64,000 nucleotides of DNA from Thermotoga sp. SG1 (GTDB taxonomy: Bacteria > Thermotogota > Thermotogae > Thermotogales > Thermotogaceae): positions 186,001-250,000 of the forward strand of contig NZ_LNDD01000003.1 in the NCBI RefSeq assembly GCF_002865985.1, written 5' to 3'. The notes under the pieces are model-generated. The model was not told where the DNA came from and made no database searches. It worked only from the letters and a program-made list of their open reading frames with translations. The translations under genes were made by a program, and so were the position numbers. Below, in pieces: positions 43,317-51,786 of the stretch. How positions within the stretch are numbered: position 1 is the first letter of the stretch; every line of letters starts with the position of its first letter.

Positions 43317-44728
43317 AGGGAAGGAGAAAATTGAGATATCTTCTTTTGATTGTGATGTCTGCTCTTTTTCTTTCTGGATGTGTGCCGGAGATCTACACGC
43401 AAACGTCCACACCTTCCACAATAGTGGCGGGTGGTGAAACGCACATTGCTGGAAGGTACGCTTTTGTGGACGTTCAGGTGCTTGACGAGTACAGTCTTCC
43501 CGTCTCAGGCACAGATGTTTCCTTCTATGTGAATGGTGCTTTCCTTGGAGAAGCAACCACCGACACAAACGGTGTTGCAAAAATAGGTTTTTTCTCCCCA
43601 ATGGAGAAAACTTACACATTCACAGCGATGGTGGGTGGTGTGAGCAGGTCTTTCTATGTAAATTTCACGAGACCAGAATGGCTTTTCATCGTGTGGATGG
43701 CAGCAGACAACAATCTTTATTACTATTCTACGGACGATCTCTCTGAAATGCAAAATGCAAGTGAAAGCGTTTCTGTAGTCGTTGTCTACGATGGGGCAGA
43801 AATCGGAGATGGGATACTGGTGCTCGATGAGAGTGGAAACTGGCAGGCTGTTGCCGGAACGGTGGGAATAGATTTCAACAGTGGATCATATATAAATCTG
43901 GAAGCCTGGCTCGAGACGATTCTCAACCAGTTTGATGCTGATCATTACGCTCTTGTGATCTGGGATCACGGGAGTGCGTGGATCGGTGATTCATATTACA
44001 TCTCAACGAAGTCGATCGGAGTCGATGAATCTCAGGGAACGGCAATTGCTGTAGCAGACCTGAGAAAAGCCCTTGAAAACGCCCTTTCTGGAAGAAAACT
44101 CGACATCCTCGGGTTTGACGCGTGCCTCATGGGATCTCTCGAGGTGATATACGAACTCAGAAACACAGCAGATTACATCGTGGCATCGAGTTTCAACGAG
44201 CCAGGTAAAGGTTGGGACTACTCCTTTCTTGGTGAGATAGCGCCAGGTAACACACCACTGGACGTGGCAAGGATGATAGTTGATAGTTACAGGGAGTATT
44301 ATTCTCCGTATGACTCTTACCGCCAGATTGGATTGAGTCTTTCGGTGTATGACACCTCGCAGTTGGAAAGATTCGTACAGGAACTGGATACATTCACCTA
44401 CGATTTGGAAAATAATCTGACGAAAGTTGATGAGGTTTATGCCAATACTGTGAAAGTTTACGAAGATATCAATGGTCCTGTACTCATCGATCTTGGAGAT
44501 TTCATAGATAAATGGGTCTCATCAAAAATCACTCTTACTCCAGATCTGAGCTCTGTTGTCGTTTATTCTTACGGTGAAATAGCCGGTCAAACACTTTCTT
44601 TTCCCATCAGTATCTTCATGCCAGAAAGCATGGATTGTTATTTGGACTACCAGCCGGATTATCAGACACTTTCCTTTTCAACCGACACTCAATGGGACGA
44701 ATTTTTAGAATCATGGCTTAATCAATAA
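43313..44728 (+). CDS. Clostripain-like (C11) peptidase lipoprotein
   Basis: 471 residues. A lipobox LFLSGC lies near residue 23, so it is a lipoprotein. Residues about 35-120 form an Ig-like domain (AFVDVQVLDEYSLPVSGTDVSFYVNG). Residues 125-460 are a C11 peptidase: FIVWMAADNNLYYY, catalytic His in LVIWDHGSAWIG and Cys in ILGFDACLMGSLEV. The TTG at 43313 overlaps the upstream stop; TTG 43331 with AGGAG is an alternative. The last gene of the plus-strand operon, followed by a terminator. Confidence 0.85.
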   Translation: MKGRRKLRYLLLIVMSALFLSGCVPEIYTQTSTPSTIVAGGETHIAGRYAFVDVQVLDEYSLPVSGTDVSFYVNGAFLGEATTDTNGVAKIGFFSPMEKTYTFTAMVGGVSRSFYVNFTRPEWLFIVWMAADNNLYYYSTDDLSEMQNASESVSVVVVYDGAEIGDGILVLDESGNWQAVAGTVGIDFNSGSYINLEAWLETILNQFDADHYALVIWDHGSAWIGDSYYISTKSIGVDESQGTAIAVADLRKALENALSGRKLDILGFDACLMGSLEVIYELRNTADYIVASSFNEPGKGWDYSFLGEIAPGNTPLDVARMIVDSYREYYSPYDSYRQIGLSLSVYDTSQLERFVQELDTFTYDLENNLTKVDEVYANTVKVYEDINGPVLIDLGDFIDKWVSSKITLTPDLSSVVVYSYGEIAGQTLSFPISIFMPESMDCYLDYQPDYQTLSFSTDTQWDEFLESWLNQ

Positions 44729-44732
44729 AAAA

Positions 44733-44754
44733 GGCGGCTTAATGCCGCCTTTTA
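44733..44754. terminator. Bidirectional terminator
   Basis: GGCGGC (44733-44738) and GCCGCC (44744-44749) with loop TTAAT, flanked by A run on the left and T run on the right. It serves the peptidase gene and the convergent Wzz-type gene. Confidence 0.9.
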
Positions 44755-46677
44755 TCTCACATACGTTGAATTCTTTTTTGTCAGTCCGTTCAAGATGAAA
44801 CCGTCTATCTTCTTCAGTGAGTGAAGCATCTTCAAGTCTTCAGCGAGGGTGTGTTCGAGTCTGACAACGATGTAGACTGTGTCGCTTTTTTCTGCTATCG
44901 GAAGAAATTCCGGTGTTCTTTTCAGCGATGGAGCGTCTATTACAATCCTGTCGTAGCGCTCTTTCAGTTCTTCGAGAACGTCGGGATTTTTCAGAAGGTC
45001 GAAAATGTCTTTTCTGTCGAAAGCGCCCTCCACTTTTTCTTCTGTAAGGAGTAACACCTTTTCTTTTTTTGAGAGCAGCTTTGCCATGTATCTCGCGACT
45101 GTGCTCACTCCTGCACCATCTTCGAGGGCTGTGATGAAGAGGACTTTTCCTGATTTCACAGCGGAAATTCCAAGGGCTTTTTCTATCACCTCTTCGTTCT
45201 GTGTTAGTGGAACTCTTGCAACGATTTTTTCCAGGCCAAGGAAGTATTCTGCCTCACTTTCAGACTTGATCCTTCTGTCTGAGAGCTCGGCAAAGAAAAC
45301 GGCGAGGATCCCAAGGAAGATTCCGAGAACACCTCCAATCGCGAGTGTGAGTTTCTTGTTGGGTTTTGTCGGGCTCAAAGGTGGTACCGCCCAGTCTATG
45401 ACGTTCGCGTTGGCAGTGATGGCGGCTTCAGAGATGAGAGACTCGTATTTTGCTTGAAGAAGTGTAGTGTAGATCGTTTCTTTTACCTTGTAGTCTCTTT
45501 CAAGTTCTATCAGTTTCTGCTCAAGTTCTGGAAGCTTGGAAAGTTCTTTGTCCAGATCTTCGTAGAGCTTCTTGAAGGCTTCGTACTGGGTCTGGTAGAG
45601 GATCCTTTCAGATTCTGCCTTTATGAGATTGCTCAGGGCTTCTTCGTATATGGGATGCCCTGTTTTTTTCACTTGGGAGGTGAGGAGTCTTTCGAGTTCA
45701 GTTTTGAGTTGTTTTTGAGTTTCCTCAAGCTCTGCCTTCTTCTGTACCACCGCCGGGTTTGTCTCTGTGTAACGCTCCATGAGACCGGCAAGTTCTATCT
45801 GAATGTTGATCAGTCTGTTTTTGAGTTGGGAAATGATCGGATCGAAGGTGATGCTGTCTCTGATCTGTTCGATTTCGATATCGAGATCTTTGAGTTCTTT
45901 TGAGAAGAACTCAAACTGTTTCTGTGCAGCCTCCATGGCGATTCTGGATTCTTCCATCTTTTGTAGAAGAGAAGAGTAACGCTCTATCAGGGCTTCCATT
46001 TGAGCTTCAACAGAGTATATCTTGTTCTGTTCTTTGAAGACCTTGAGTTTGCTCTCTGCTTCTTTTAATTCCTGTTCTACCTTTGGAATTTGCTCTTCAA
46101 GGAACGCTTTTTTTGCACCAAGTTGTGTCTTTGCGATGCTTTCACTTATCTTGACATAATTTTCGACGATTCTGTTTGCCACCTCGGCGGCAAGTTTCGG
46201 ATCACGCCAAGTGAACTTGACTTCCAGTATGTTTGAATTCTTCACCGGTTCCACCGTTATCAGTTTTTCCACCATGTAGTTGTAGAGGGAGAGTTTCAAT
46301 TCGCTCTCTGTGAGACCGTTCTCTTTTGCCTTTTCTATGTCCTTTTCGTCGAGGAGTTTGTGGACAAGATCGAGTTCGTCGATCACGGCCACGATGTTTC
46401 TTCGAGAGAGCATGATCTCGATTTCATCTTCGATGGCACTTCCACCCGAACCGAAAAGACTAGATAGTCCTCCAAGAAGTCCTTCGATGGAAAGACCAAG
46501 GCTCATTCCTTTCTGTGTTGAGACTTTCACCTTCGCGGAGGCTTCGTACTGAGGTGTTGCAAGCAGAAGATAAACACCCGTTGCAAAGACTGTAAGAACA
46601 AGAACGATCCAGAAAAGTTTCGATCTTCTTTTGAACATCAAAAGAATGTCTGAGAGTGTGAGTTCTTTTTCTTCCAC
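44752..46677 (-). CDS. Wzz-type chain-length regulator with degenerate tyrosine-kinase domain
   Basis: 641 residues from GTG 46677 (GGGAGGG upstream). The N-terminal Wzz domain has a membrane helix (LFWIVLVLTVFATGVYLLLA); residues 160-430 are long coiled coil with a GNVR-type end (VKETIYTTLLQAKYESLISEA) and a second helix. The C-terminal domain resembles BY-kinases, but Walker A reads LEDGAGVST with Val in place of the catalytic Lys, and Walker A' is LLLTEEK, not LLIDxDxR. It likely works as a structural co-polymerase without kinase activity. Confidence 0.85.
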   Translation of the reverse strand: MEEKELTLSDILLMFKRRSKLFWIVLVLTVFATGVYLLLATPQYEASAKVKVSTQKGMSLGLSIEGLLGGLSSLFGSGGSAIEDEIEIMLSRRNIVAVIDELDLVHKLLDEKDIEKAKENGLTESELKLSLYNYMVEKLITVEPVKNSNILEVKFTWRDPKLAAEVANRIVENYVKISESIAKTQLGAKKAFLEEQIPKVEQELKEAESKLKVFKEQNKIYSVEAQMEALIERYSSLLQKMEESRIAMEAAQKQFEFFSKELKDLDIEIEQIRDSITFDPIISQLKNRLINIQIELAGLMERYTETNPAVVQKKAELEETQKQLKTELERLLTSQVKKTGHPIYEEALSNLIKAESERILYQTQYEAFKKLYEDLDKELSKLPELEQKLIELERDYKVKETIYTTLLQAKYESLISEAAITANANVIDWAVPPLSPTKPNKKLTLAIGGVLGIFLGILAVFFAELSDRRIKSESEAEYFLGLEKIVARVPLTQNEEVIEKALGISAVKSGKVLFITALEDGAGVSTVARYMAKLLSKKEKVLLLTEEKVEGAFDRKDIFDLLKNPDVLEELKERYDRIVIDAPSLKRTPEFLPIAEKSDTVYIVVRLEHTLAEDLKMLHSLKKIDGFILNGLTKKNSTYVR

Positions 46678-46703
46678 GTCTTTCCCTCCCTGGTGTGTTC
46701 TGT

Positions 46704-47549
46704 TCATATTCTATCAAAGGTGATCGGAATTTTTCTTCTGTATTTCTCTGAAAGCTCCAGTATCTTTCTCACCCTCTCTACTTTCTCAGGATCTTCATCT
46801 GAGAGGTCCTCATTTTTTTCGAGCTTCATCAGAATACGGTCGAGTTCCATGTAGCTCATGCCAAACGCCATCTCGTCTGTGACACCGGGGATGAGATCTG
46901 GGGAGGGAGGGTTCTTCAGGATCTTTTCTGGAACGTTCAGCTCTTTTGCTAGCTCAAACACCTGGGTTTTGTACAGGTGCATGATGGGTTCTATATCGAC
47001 TGCCTCGTCTCCCCATTTCACGTACAGGCCTGTCAGGTACTCTGTTTTGTTCGTTGTTCCCACAACGGCGTATCCCCTCTTTTCTGCTTCAAAGTAGAGA
47101 AGACACATTCTGACCCTGTGCTTTATTCTGTAGTAGGCAAGGCCCTTTAAAAACTCTTCAGATCCGTCGTTTTTGAGATCATCGAGGAAGGGATCTTTTG
47201 AGAGTGTGTTCCATCTGTTCATAACGTATCTTTTCACCACAGACTCTGGAAAGAAAAGTTTTGGAGGAAAAAGTTTGTAGACACCGATCTTTCTCAAAAT
47301 GGGTGTGATCGATCTTTTTCTGTACTCGACCCCGAGTGTTTCACAGAGATCTATGGCATCCTTCACCGAATCTTTCGAGGAGTCTCTCTCAGGGAGAACG
47401 AGCGCAAAGACTCTGTCTTTTCCCAGCGCCTGAACACACAGTGAAAGAACAACGGTAGAATCCACCCCACCGCTCACACCAACGACGGCTCCTCTGTAGT
47501 TGTATTCTTTTATTTTTTCTTTTATGAAACCGATGAGGCTTTCTTTCAT
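46704..47549 (-). CDS. nadE: NAD synthetase, ammonia-dependent type
   Basis: Converts deamido-NAD to NAD. 281 residues from ATG 47549 with AAGGGTGACC upstream. The ATP PP-loop VVGVSGGVDSTVVL is near residue 22. GTTNKTEYLTGLYVKWGDEAVDIEPI and KNPPSPDLIPGVTDEM are the NadE signature. It lacks a glutaminase domain. It has a helical insertion around residues 100-140 relative to the shortest NadE proteins. Core gene between the polysaccharide locus and the next block. Confidence 0.92.
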   Translation of the reverse strand: MKESLIGFIKEKIKEYNYRGAVVGVSGGVDSTVVLSLCVQALGKDRVFALVLPERDSSKDSVKDAIDLCETLGVEYRKRSITPILRKIGVYKLFPPKLFFPESVVKRYVMNRWNTLSKDPFLDDLKNDGSEEFLKGLAYYRIKHRVRMCLLYFEAEKRGYAVVGTTNKTEYLTGLYVKWGDEAVDIEPIMHLYKTQVFELAKELNVPEKILKNPPSPDLIPGVTDEMAFGMSYMELDRILMKLEKNEDLSDEDPEKVERVRKILELSEKYRRKIPITFDRI

Positions 47550-47603
47550 TGTGGTCACCCTTTGGGATTTTAACATGTAGAATATGTGAGTGGGGGGATT
47601 TAC

Positions 47604-48134
47604 ATGACGGTTTTGATCATCGTAATTCTCATCATCGTTGTTTTTATCCTGACAAGGAACCTTCTGAAAATGTCACGCGAGATCCAGGAACTCAGGGGAA
47701 AAATTGAGAGCAACGCTATGAAAATGTTTGAGGAGTGGAAGAAGAGCGAGTGGGAACTTCAGAGAAGAGTTCTTGAGGCAAATTTGAAAAGAGAATACGA
47801 AGTGAAGTTTCAGGAGTGGAAGATGGAAGAGGAGAGAAGGATCAGAGAGGATGCTATCAGCAAAAGCAAAAGTGTGATAATGGGTCAGGTTACAGAGCAC
47901 CTGATACCTTTCTTCCCGGAATTCAGATACAATCCAAAAGATGCAAGATTTATAGGAACTCCAGTGGATTTTGTGGTCTTCGATGGTCTGAGTGAAGGAA
48001 ACTTGAGAAGGATAGTGTTTGTTGAAGTCAAGACGGGAAAAACGGGAAATCTGAACACCAGAGAAAGACAGGTAAGGGACGTGGTGGAAAAAAGAGAGGT
48101 TTACTGGGAGAAATTACATTATCGCGGAGAGTGA
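47604..48134 (+). CDS. Holliday-junction-resolvase-related membrane-anchored nuclease-like protein
   Basis: 176 residues. The first 15-18 residues form a membrane helix (TVLIIVILIIVVFILTRNLL). A coiled coil of about 70 residues follows (IQELRGKIESNAMKMFEEW). The C-terminal half has a PD-(D/E)xK pattern: FIGTPVDFVVFDG and IVFVEVKTGKTGNL, then RERQVRDVVE. This fits the Endonuc_Holl (PF10107) type. Role unknown. Start ATG 47604 with GGGGGG. Confidence 0.75.
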   Translation: MTVLIIVILIIVVFILTRNLLKMSREIQELRGKIESNAMKMFEEWKKSEWELQRRVLEANLKREYEVKFQEWKMEEERRIREDAISKSKSVIMGQVTEHLIPFFPEFRYNPKDARFIGTPVDFVVFDGLSEGNLRRIVFVEVKTGKTGNLNTRERQVRDVVEKREVYWEKLHYRGE

Positions 48135-48138
48135 TCCC

Positions 48139-48621
48139 ATGTTCGTTGGCTTTGGATACGACAGACATCCACTCGTTGAGGGAAGAAGGCTGGTCCTTGC
48201 GGGGGTGGAGATAGACTCCCCCGTTGGAAGCCTCGGGCATTCCGACGGAGATGTTCTCTCACATGCGATCATAGACGCTCTTTTTGGTGCAAGCGGTTTT
48301 GGTGACATAGGAGCGTGGTTTCCGGAGACAAAAGAATACAAAGACGCAAACAGCCTGGATCTTCTGAAAAGAACAGTGAAGATTCTGGAGGAGAGAGGGT
48401 TCAGTGTGGTCAACGTGGACGCGACGGTGATGGTATCTGTTGTGAAACTTTCTTCCTACAGAGAAGAGATAGTGAAGAACCTGAAAAATGTGTTGAAAAC
48501 AACCCACGTGAACGTGAAGTTCAAGAGCGGAAACACGCTGGGATTTGAAGGAGAAGGGAAAGGGATCTCTGCCTGGGCTGTGTGTCTTGTGGAGGAGAAA
48601 AGATGTACGAAGAGTACATAA
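48139..48621 (+). CDS. ispF: 2-C-methyl-D-erythritol 2,4-cyclodiphosphate synthase
   Basis: Fifth-step enzyme of the non-mevalonate isoprenoid pathway. Metal ligands are in GFGYDRHPL (Asp8, His10) and HSDGDVLSHAIIDALFGASG (Asp, His). The C-terminal VKFKSGNTLGFEGEGKGISAWAVCL corresponds to the usual ATTxExLGFxGRGEGIAA stretch with an unusual SGNT. 160 residues, normal length. It overlaps the next gene by 19 bases. Confidence 0.93.
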   Translation: MFVGFGYDRHPLVEGRRLVLAGVEIDSPVGSLGHSDGDVLSHAIIDALFGASGFGDIGAWFPETKEYKDANSLDLLKRTVKILEERGFSVVNVDATVMVSVVKLSSYREEIVKNLKNVLKTTHVNVKFKSGNTLGFEGEGKGISAWAVCLVEEKRCTKST

Positions 48622-49001
48622 GGGCCTGGGTAGAGAGAAAAAAGAAAGAAGAGGAAAAGATGAAATTGCTGGCTCAGAGGGCTCTTGAAGAGGCAAAGAA
48701 GGTCACCAGTGTGCTGAGAGAAAAGTACGGTGTAAAAAGGGTGGTTCTTTTTGGCTCTCTTGCGAAGTATTTGAGAGGGGCAGAAGAGTTCACTGAGCGA
48801 TCCGATATCGATCTTGCGGTGGAAGGCCTTCCGAAAGAAGCGTACTTCAGGGTGCTCTCTGAGATCAACAGGCTCTCTGAGTTCGAGATAGATCTGATCG
48901 ATCTTGAAGGATGTCCAGCGTTTCTCAGGAACCTGATCGAAAGGGAGGGAATGGAGATTGAAGGGAGAACAGATTCTCTCACTGATAGCGGAGATAGATG
49001 A
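48603..49001 (+). CDS. MNT-type nucleotidyltransferase (antitoxin)
   Basis: 132 residues from ATG 48603 with GGAGGAGAAAAG. After an N-terminal helix of about 35 residues, the nucleotidyltransferase core appears as VVLFGSLAKYLRGAEEFTERSDIDLAVEG. It overlaps the HEPN-type gene by 44 bases. Likely the neutralising half of an MNT/HepT toxin-antitoxin pair. Confidence 0.8.
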   Translation: MYEEYIRAWVERKKKEEEKMKLLAQRALEEAKKVTSVLREKYGVKRVVLFGSLAKYLRGAEEFTERSDIDLAVEGLPKEAYFRVLSEINRLSEFEIDLIDLEGCPAFLRNLIEREGMEIEGRTDSLTDSGDR

Positions 49002-49446
49002 TCTTTTAAACGCTCTCAATGTGGTTGTAAAAGAGATAGAAGAGAAAAAGAGGGAATTTTCGGATAAAGAACCAGATCAGTTCATCTTGAGGGCGCTCGG
49101 TAGCCTTCTTCATGATTTCTACACGATCATAGAAGATATTTTTGAACTGATATCTTCGGAGATGAACGGAGTGAGGCTGGACAGTTATAACTGGCACAGG
49201 AGGTTACTGAACAAAATGACGCTCGAGATACCGGGGCTTCGCCCTGCCGTGATTTCAAAAAGTCTCAAAGAAATGCTGGACGAATATCTGAGATTCAGAC
49301 ATGTTTTCAGAAACGTGTACGGTTATCTTCTGGAATGGGAGAGGATGAAACCTCTTCTGGAAAAAGCAGGCGATGTTTACGAGCGCTTCGAAGAGGAAAT
49401 AGAAAGATTCAAAAACTTTCTGAGAGAACTTGCCGGAAAAATGTGA
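48958..49446 (+). CDS. HepT-like HEPN ribonuclease toxin
   Basis: 162 residues, wholly helical. The motif RFRHVFRNVYGYLLEW carries the HEPN R-x(4-6)-H type residues, and the segment NWHRRLLNKMTLEIPGLRPAVIS is typical of the longer HepT-like family. TTG start with GGGAGGG 9 bases upstream. Expected ribonuclease, controlled by the MNT partner. Unlike the damaged pair at 14 kb this one seems complete, with antitoxin first. Confidence 0.78.
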   Translation: MKGEQILSLIAEIDDLLNALNVVVKEIEEKKREFSDKEPDQFILRALGSLLHDFYTIIEDIFELISSEMNGVRLDSYNWHRRLLNKMTLEIPGLRPAVISKSLKEMLDEYLRFRHVFRNVYGYLLEWERMKPLLEKAGDVYERFEEEIERFKNFLRELAGKM

Positions 49447-49447
49447 T

Positions 49448-50218
49448 CTAGGGCACTCTTCCTGTGGGATTTCTCTTTCCGTTCAGAACGTCTTGAGCGA
49501 TCTTTAAAAGCCACTCTTCATCCGAGAAGACAAGCACCCCGCCACCCCACGGATCGTTCACGCTGATTTTCTTTTTATCTTTATCCAGAAGGACCACGGA
49601 ACTTTCCAGAACTTTCCTTCTAAGACCCTCGTAGTCTATCTCTTTTTCGTAGAACCAGGAGAATTTCAACGGTCTTCCCACAAGAACGTTTCCTTCCGTG
49701 TCAATGACGAGTGTTGTGGTGTAGCCGAGTTTTTTCAGATACTCGTACTTTTCCATGTTTTCTACCATCACAGGGTAGGTGGCCTTTCTTGTGACAAGAG
49801 AAATGATAACCTGATCGTTGACAGGCCCTGCTGCGTTGAAGACAGGAACGACACCGGCTATGGAGAGGCCTTCTGCAAGAAGGGAGAGAATCTGTGCGGT
49901 GATGTATGGGGAGGTGGAAACCTTCAGAAGGGGATCGGGATCTATTCTTCTCAAAACATCGAAACTTCCAAAGACGTAGTAAGAAACCCCCTTTTCTTTC
50001 AGGATCTTTCCCACGGCGATTCCCACATCCCTTGAAAGATTCAGATTTCCAGAACTTCCAAGACAAAGAAGGGAGATGCCCTTCAAGATGTTCTGAAGAG
50101 GAACGTTCGCCGCTACAAAACCACTGGCACTCTCTGATATCTCATTCATCAAAACAATCTGTGGAAATGCGCTCAAGAACGTGAGACACACCAGAATCGT
50201 TGTTAGTGAGCGTGACAA
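49448..50218 (-). CDS. Possibly exported protein resembling part of a GH3 N-terminal domain
   Basis: 256 residues from TTG 50218; ATG 50149 would avoid a 77-base overlap with the upstream HAD gene but lose a possible signal peptide (TTILVCLTFLSAFPQ). A stretch GIAVGKILKEKGVSYYVFGSFDVLRRIDPDPLLKVSTSPYITAQILSLLAEGL recalls the GH3 barrel pattern. The catalytic Asp motif is not seen, so an active glycosidase is doubtful. Not assigned further. Confidence 0.45.
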   Translation of the reverse strand: MSRSLTTILVCLTFLSAFPQIVLMNEISESASGFVAANVPLQNILKGISLLCLGSSGNLNLSRDVGIAVGKILKEKGVSYYVFGSFDVLRRIDPDPLLKVSTSPYITAQILSLLAEGLSIAGVVPVFNAAGPVNDQVIISLVTRKATYPVMVENMEKYEYLKKLGYTTTLVIDTEGNVLVGRPLKFSWFYEKEIDYEGLRRKVLESSVVLLDKDKKKISVNDPWGGGVLVFSDEEWLLKIAQDVLNGKRNPTGRVP

Positions 50219-50948
50219 TGTCCGATGCCTCCTTCACCTTTTCTATGGCGTTTCCCATTGCAACACGAAGGCCGGCTTCTTCGAACATGAACAGGTCGTT
50301 CTCGTTGTCACCGAAAACGACGATCTCTTCCTTTTTCCAGTTCATCCTCTCCCTCAAAAACCTCAGTGCCTTTCCCTTGTCCACGTTCTTTGGAACGATC
50401 TCAAGGTACGTCGGAAAAGACTTGAAGACCTTCACCACATCTTTGAACCTTTCAGAGAGGATCTCTTTCAGTTCGTCGAGTCTTTCTGGAGTGTCGATGA
50501 GAAGAATCTTCGTCGTTCCCACCTTTGAGACGAGATCAAAAAGATTCGGTTCAACACGATAGTCAACACTGGAGTGTTTTGCGTAACTTCTTATCTCCTC
50601 GTTATCCTTTTCAGAGTAGAGAACATCATCTATGTAGGCTTGCCAGTGAACGTTGAACGACTTTATGTACTCCACAACCTTCTTTGCCACCTCAGGTGGG
50701 ATCTTCTCGTTCAGAACGACTCCCTCGTCTGGGAGATAAACCATCGCACCGTTGTAGGCGATCGTGGGAAAGGTTCTTTTGAAGTATCTTTTCTCCACGT
50801 TCAGTGTGGAAACGAGCATTCTTCCGCTTGCAAAGACAACGTGGCACTTTTTTGAGATCTTCTCGATGGCCGCTTTGTCTTTTTCTGAGATCTCCAGGTT
50901 GTCGTTGAAGAGCGTTCCGTCCAGGTCAAAAACGAACACCCTGTACAA
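50142..50948 (-). CDS. Cof-type HAD phosphatase
   Basis: 268 residues. Motif [13 protein letters not shown], motif II VVFASGRM, Lys motif near VDKGKALRFL and motif IV VVFGDNENDLFMFEEAG are intact, with an alpha/beta cap between. The sequence resembles T. maritima TM0651 as I remember it. Such proteins dephosphorylate sugar phosphates or nucleotides; the physiological substrate is unknown. It overlaps both neighbours. Confidence 0.9.
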   Translation of the reverse strand: MYRVFVFDLDGTLFNDNLEISEKDKAAIEKISKKCHVVFASGRMLVSTLNVEKRYFKRTFPTIAYNGAMVYLPDEGVVLNEKIPPEVAKKVVEYIKSFNVHWQAYIDDVLYSEKDNEEIRSYAKHSSVDYRVEPNLFDLVSKVGTTKILLIDTPERLDELKEILSERFKDVVKVFKSFPTYLEIVPKNVDKGKALRFLRERMNWKKEEIVVFGDNENDLFMFEEAGLRVAMGNAIEKVKEASDIVTLTNNDSGVSHVLERISTDCFDE

Positions 50949-51786
50949 AGTATCCCCTCCAGATTCTGTTGAACTCTTCCTCGAAAGATTCTACGTACTC
51001 TCTGTTACTCGTTTTGAACATCACCTCCACATTTCTGTGAAACCCGCTCTCTGTGAAGTTGGCAGATCCCGTGATCAGGACCTTCCCATCAACGATCAGA
51101 AACTTGTGGTGCATGAGAGGCTCTTTCACTTCGAGAACGTGGAAGGTTTCAAGGGGAAGTTCCCTGAGTCTTGAGGACTCGAACCACTCGTCCGTGATGA
51201 TGTAGATCTTCACTCCACGGGAGGAGAGAAACTTCAGTGTGGCGAAGACGTCTTCGTCCGTAAAGGCGTAACTGCAAAGAAGAACGTACCTTTTTGCCTT
51301 CCAGAGGGTGTCGAGAACGATTTTTTCACCGTCAATCGCTGGTATGAGGAAGAATTCTCCTTCTTTTGTTCTGAGTTGAATCTGTGGTTTTCTCCCAAAA
51401 ACGAGCCAGTCGTATATCTTCTCGAAGAAGTTCGCTATCTCTTTCGAGTGAAACACGATGAGGTTGTTCAGATGTTCTTCAAGACTCGACCTGTTGAAGT
51501 TCGCAGAGCCGAAGATCACCGTTTCGTGGTCGAGTACGATGAACTTCGAGTGAAGAAGCCCATCTGAGATGTGAACGAAGGCACCTTCTACAGGAACTTC
51601 TGTGGCCATCCTGGGTCTCTTCAGGCCGAGGTAGTTCGGGTCGATCGAGTAGGCAACGATCGTCACCTCACTTGCAGACGCCAGGTGTGAGACGACAAGA
51701 AAAGAAAGGTCATCCACCGTGCTGAAGTAGACCTGTGAAAGAAGGACTTCACTCAGAAGAAGAAACGGAAGAAGGAGTCTTTTCAA
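50926..51786 (-). CDS. Phospholipase D-superfamily protein with two HKD motifs
   Basis: 286 residues. The N-terminus [18 protein letters not shown] is a signal peptide. The two catalytic motifs are [21 protein letters not shown] and [21 protein letters not shown] (HxKx4D each), so one chain forms a full active site. The first half has an insertion before HKD1 that is shorter than in most bacterial PLD nucleases. Substrate could be phospholipid or DNA. It overlaps the HAD gene and miaB. Confidence 0.85.
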   Translation of the reverse strand: MKRLLLPFLLLSEVLLSQVYFSTVDDLSFLVVSHLASASEVTIVAYSIDPNYLGLKRPRMATEVPVEGAFVHISDGLLHSKFIVLDHETVIFGSANFNRSSLEEHLNNLIVFHSKEIANFFEKIYDWLVFGRKPQIQLRTKEGEFFLIPAIDGEKIVLDTLWKAKRYVLLCSYAFTDEDVFATLKFLSSRGVKIYIITDEWFESSRLRELPLETFHVLEVKEPLMHHKFLIVDGKVLITGSANFTESGFHRNVEVMFKTSNREYVESFEEEFNRIWRGYFVQGVRF

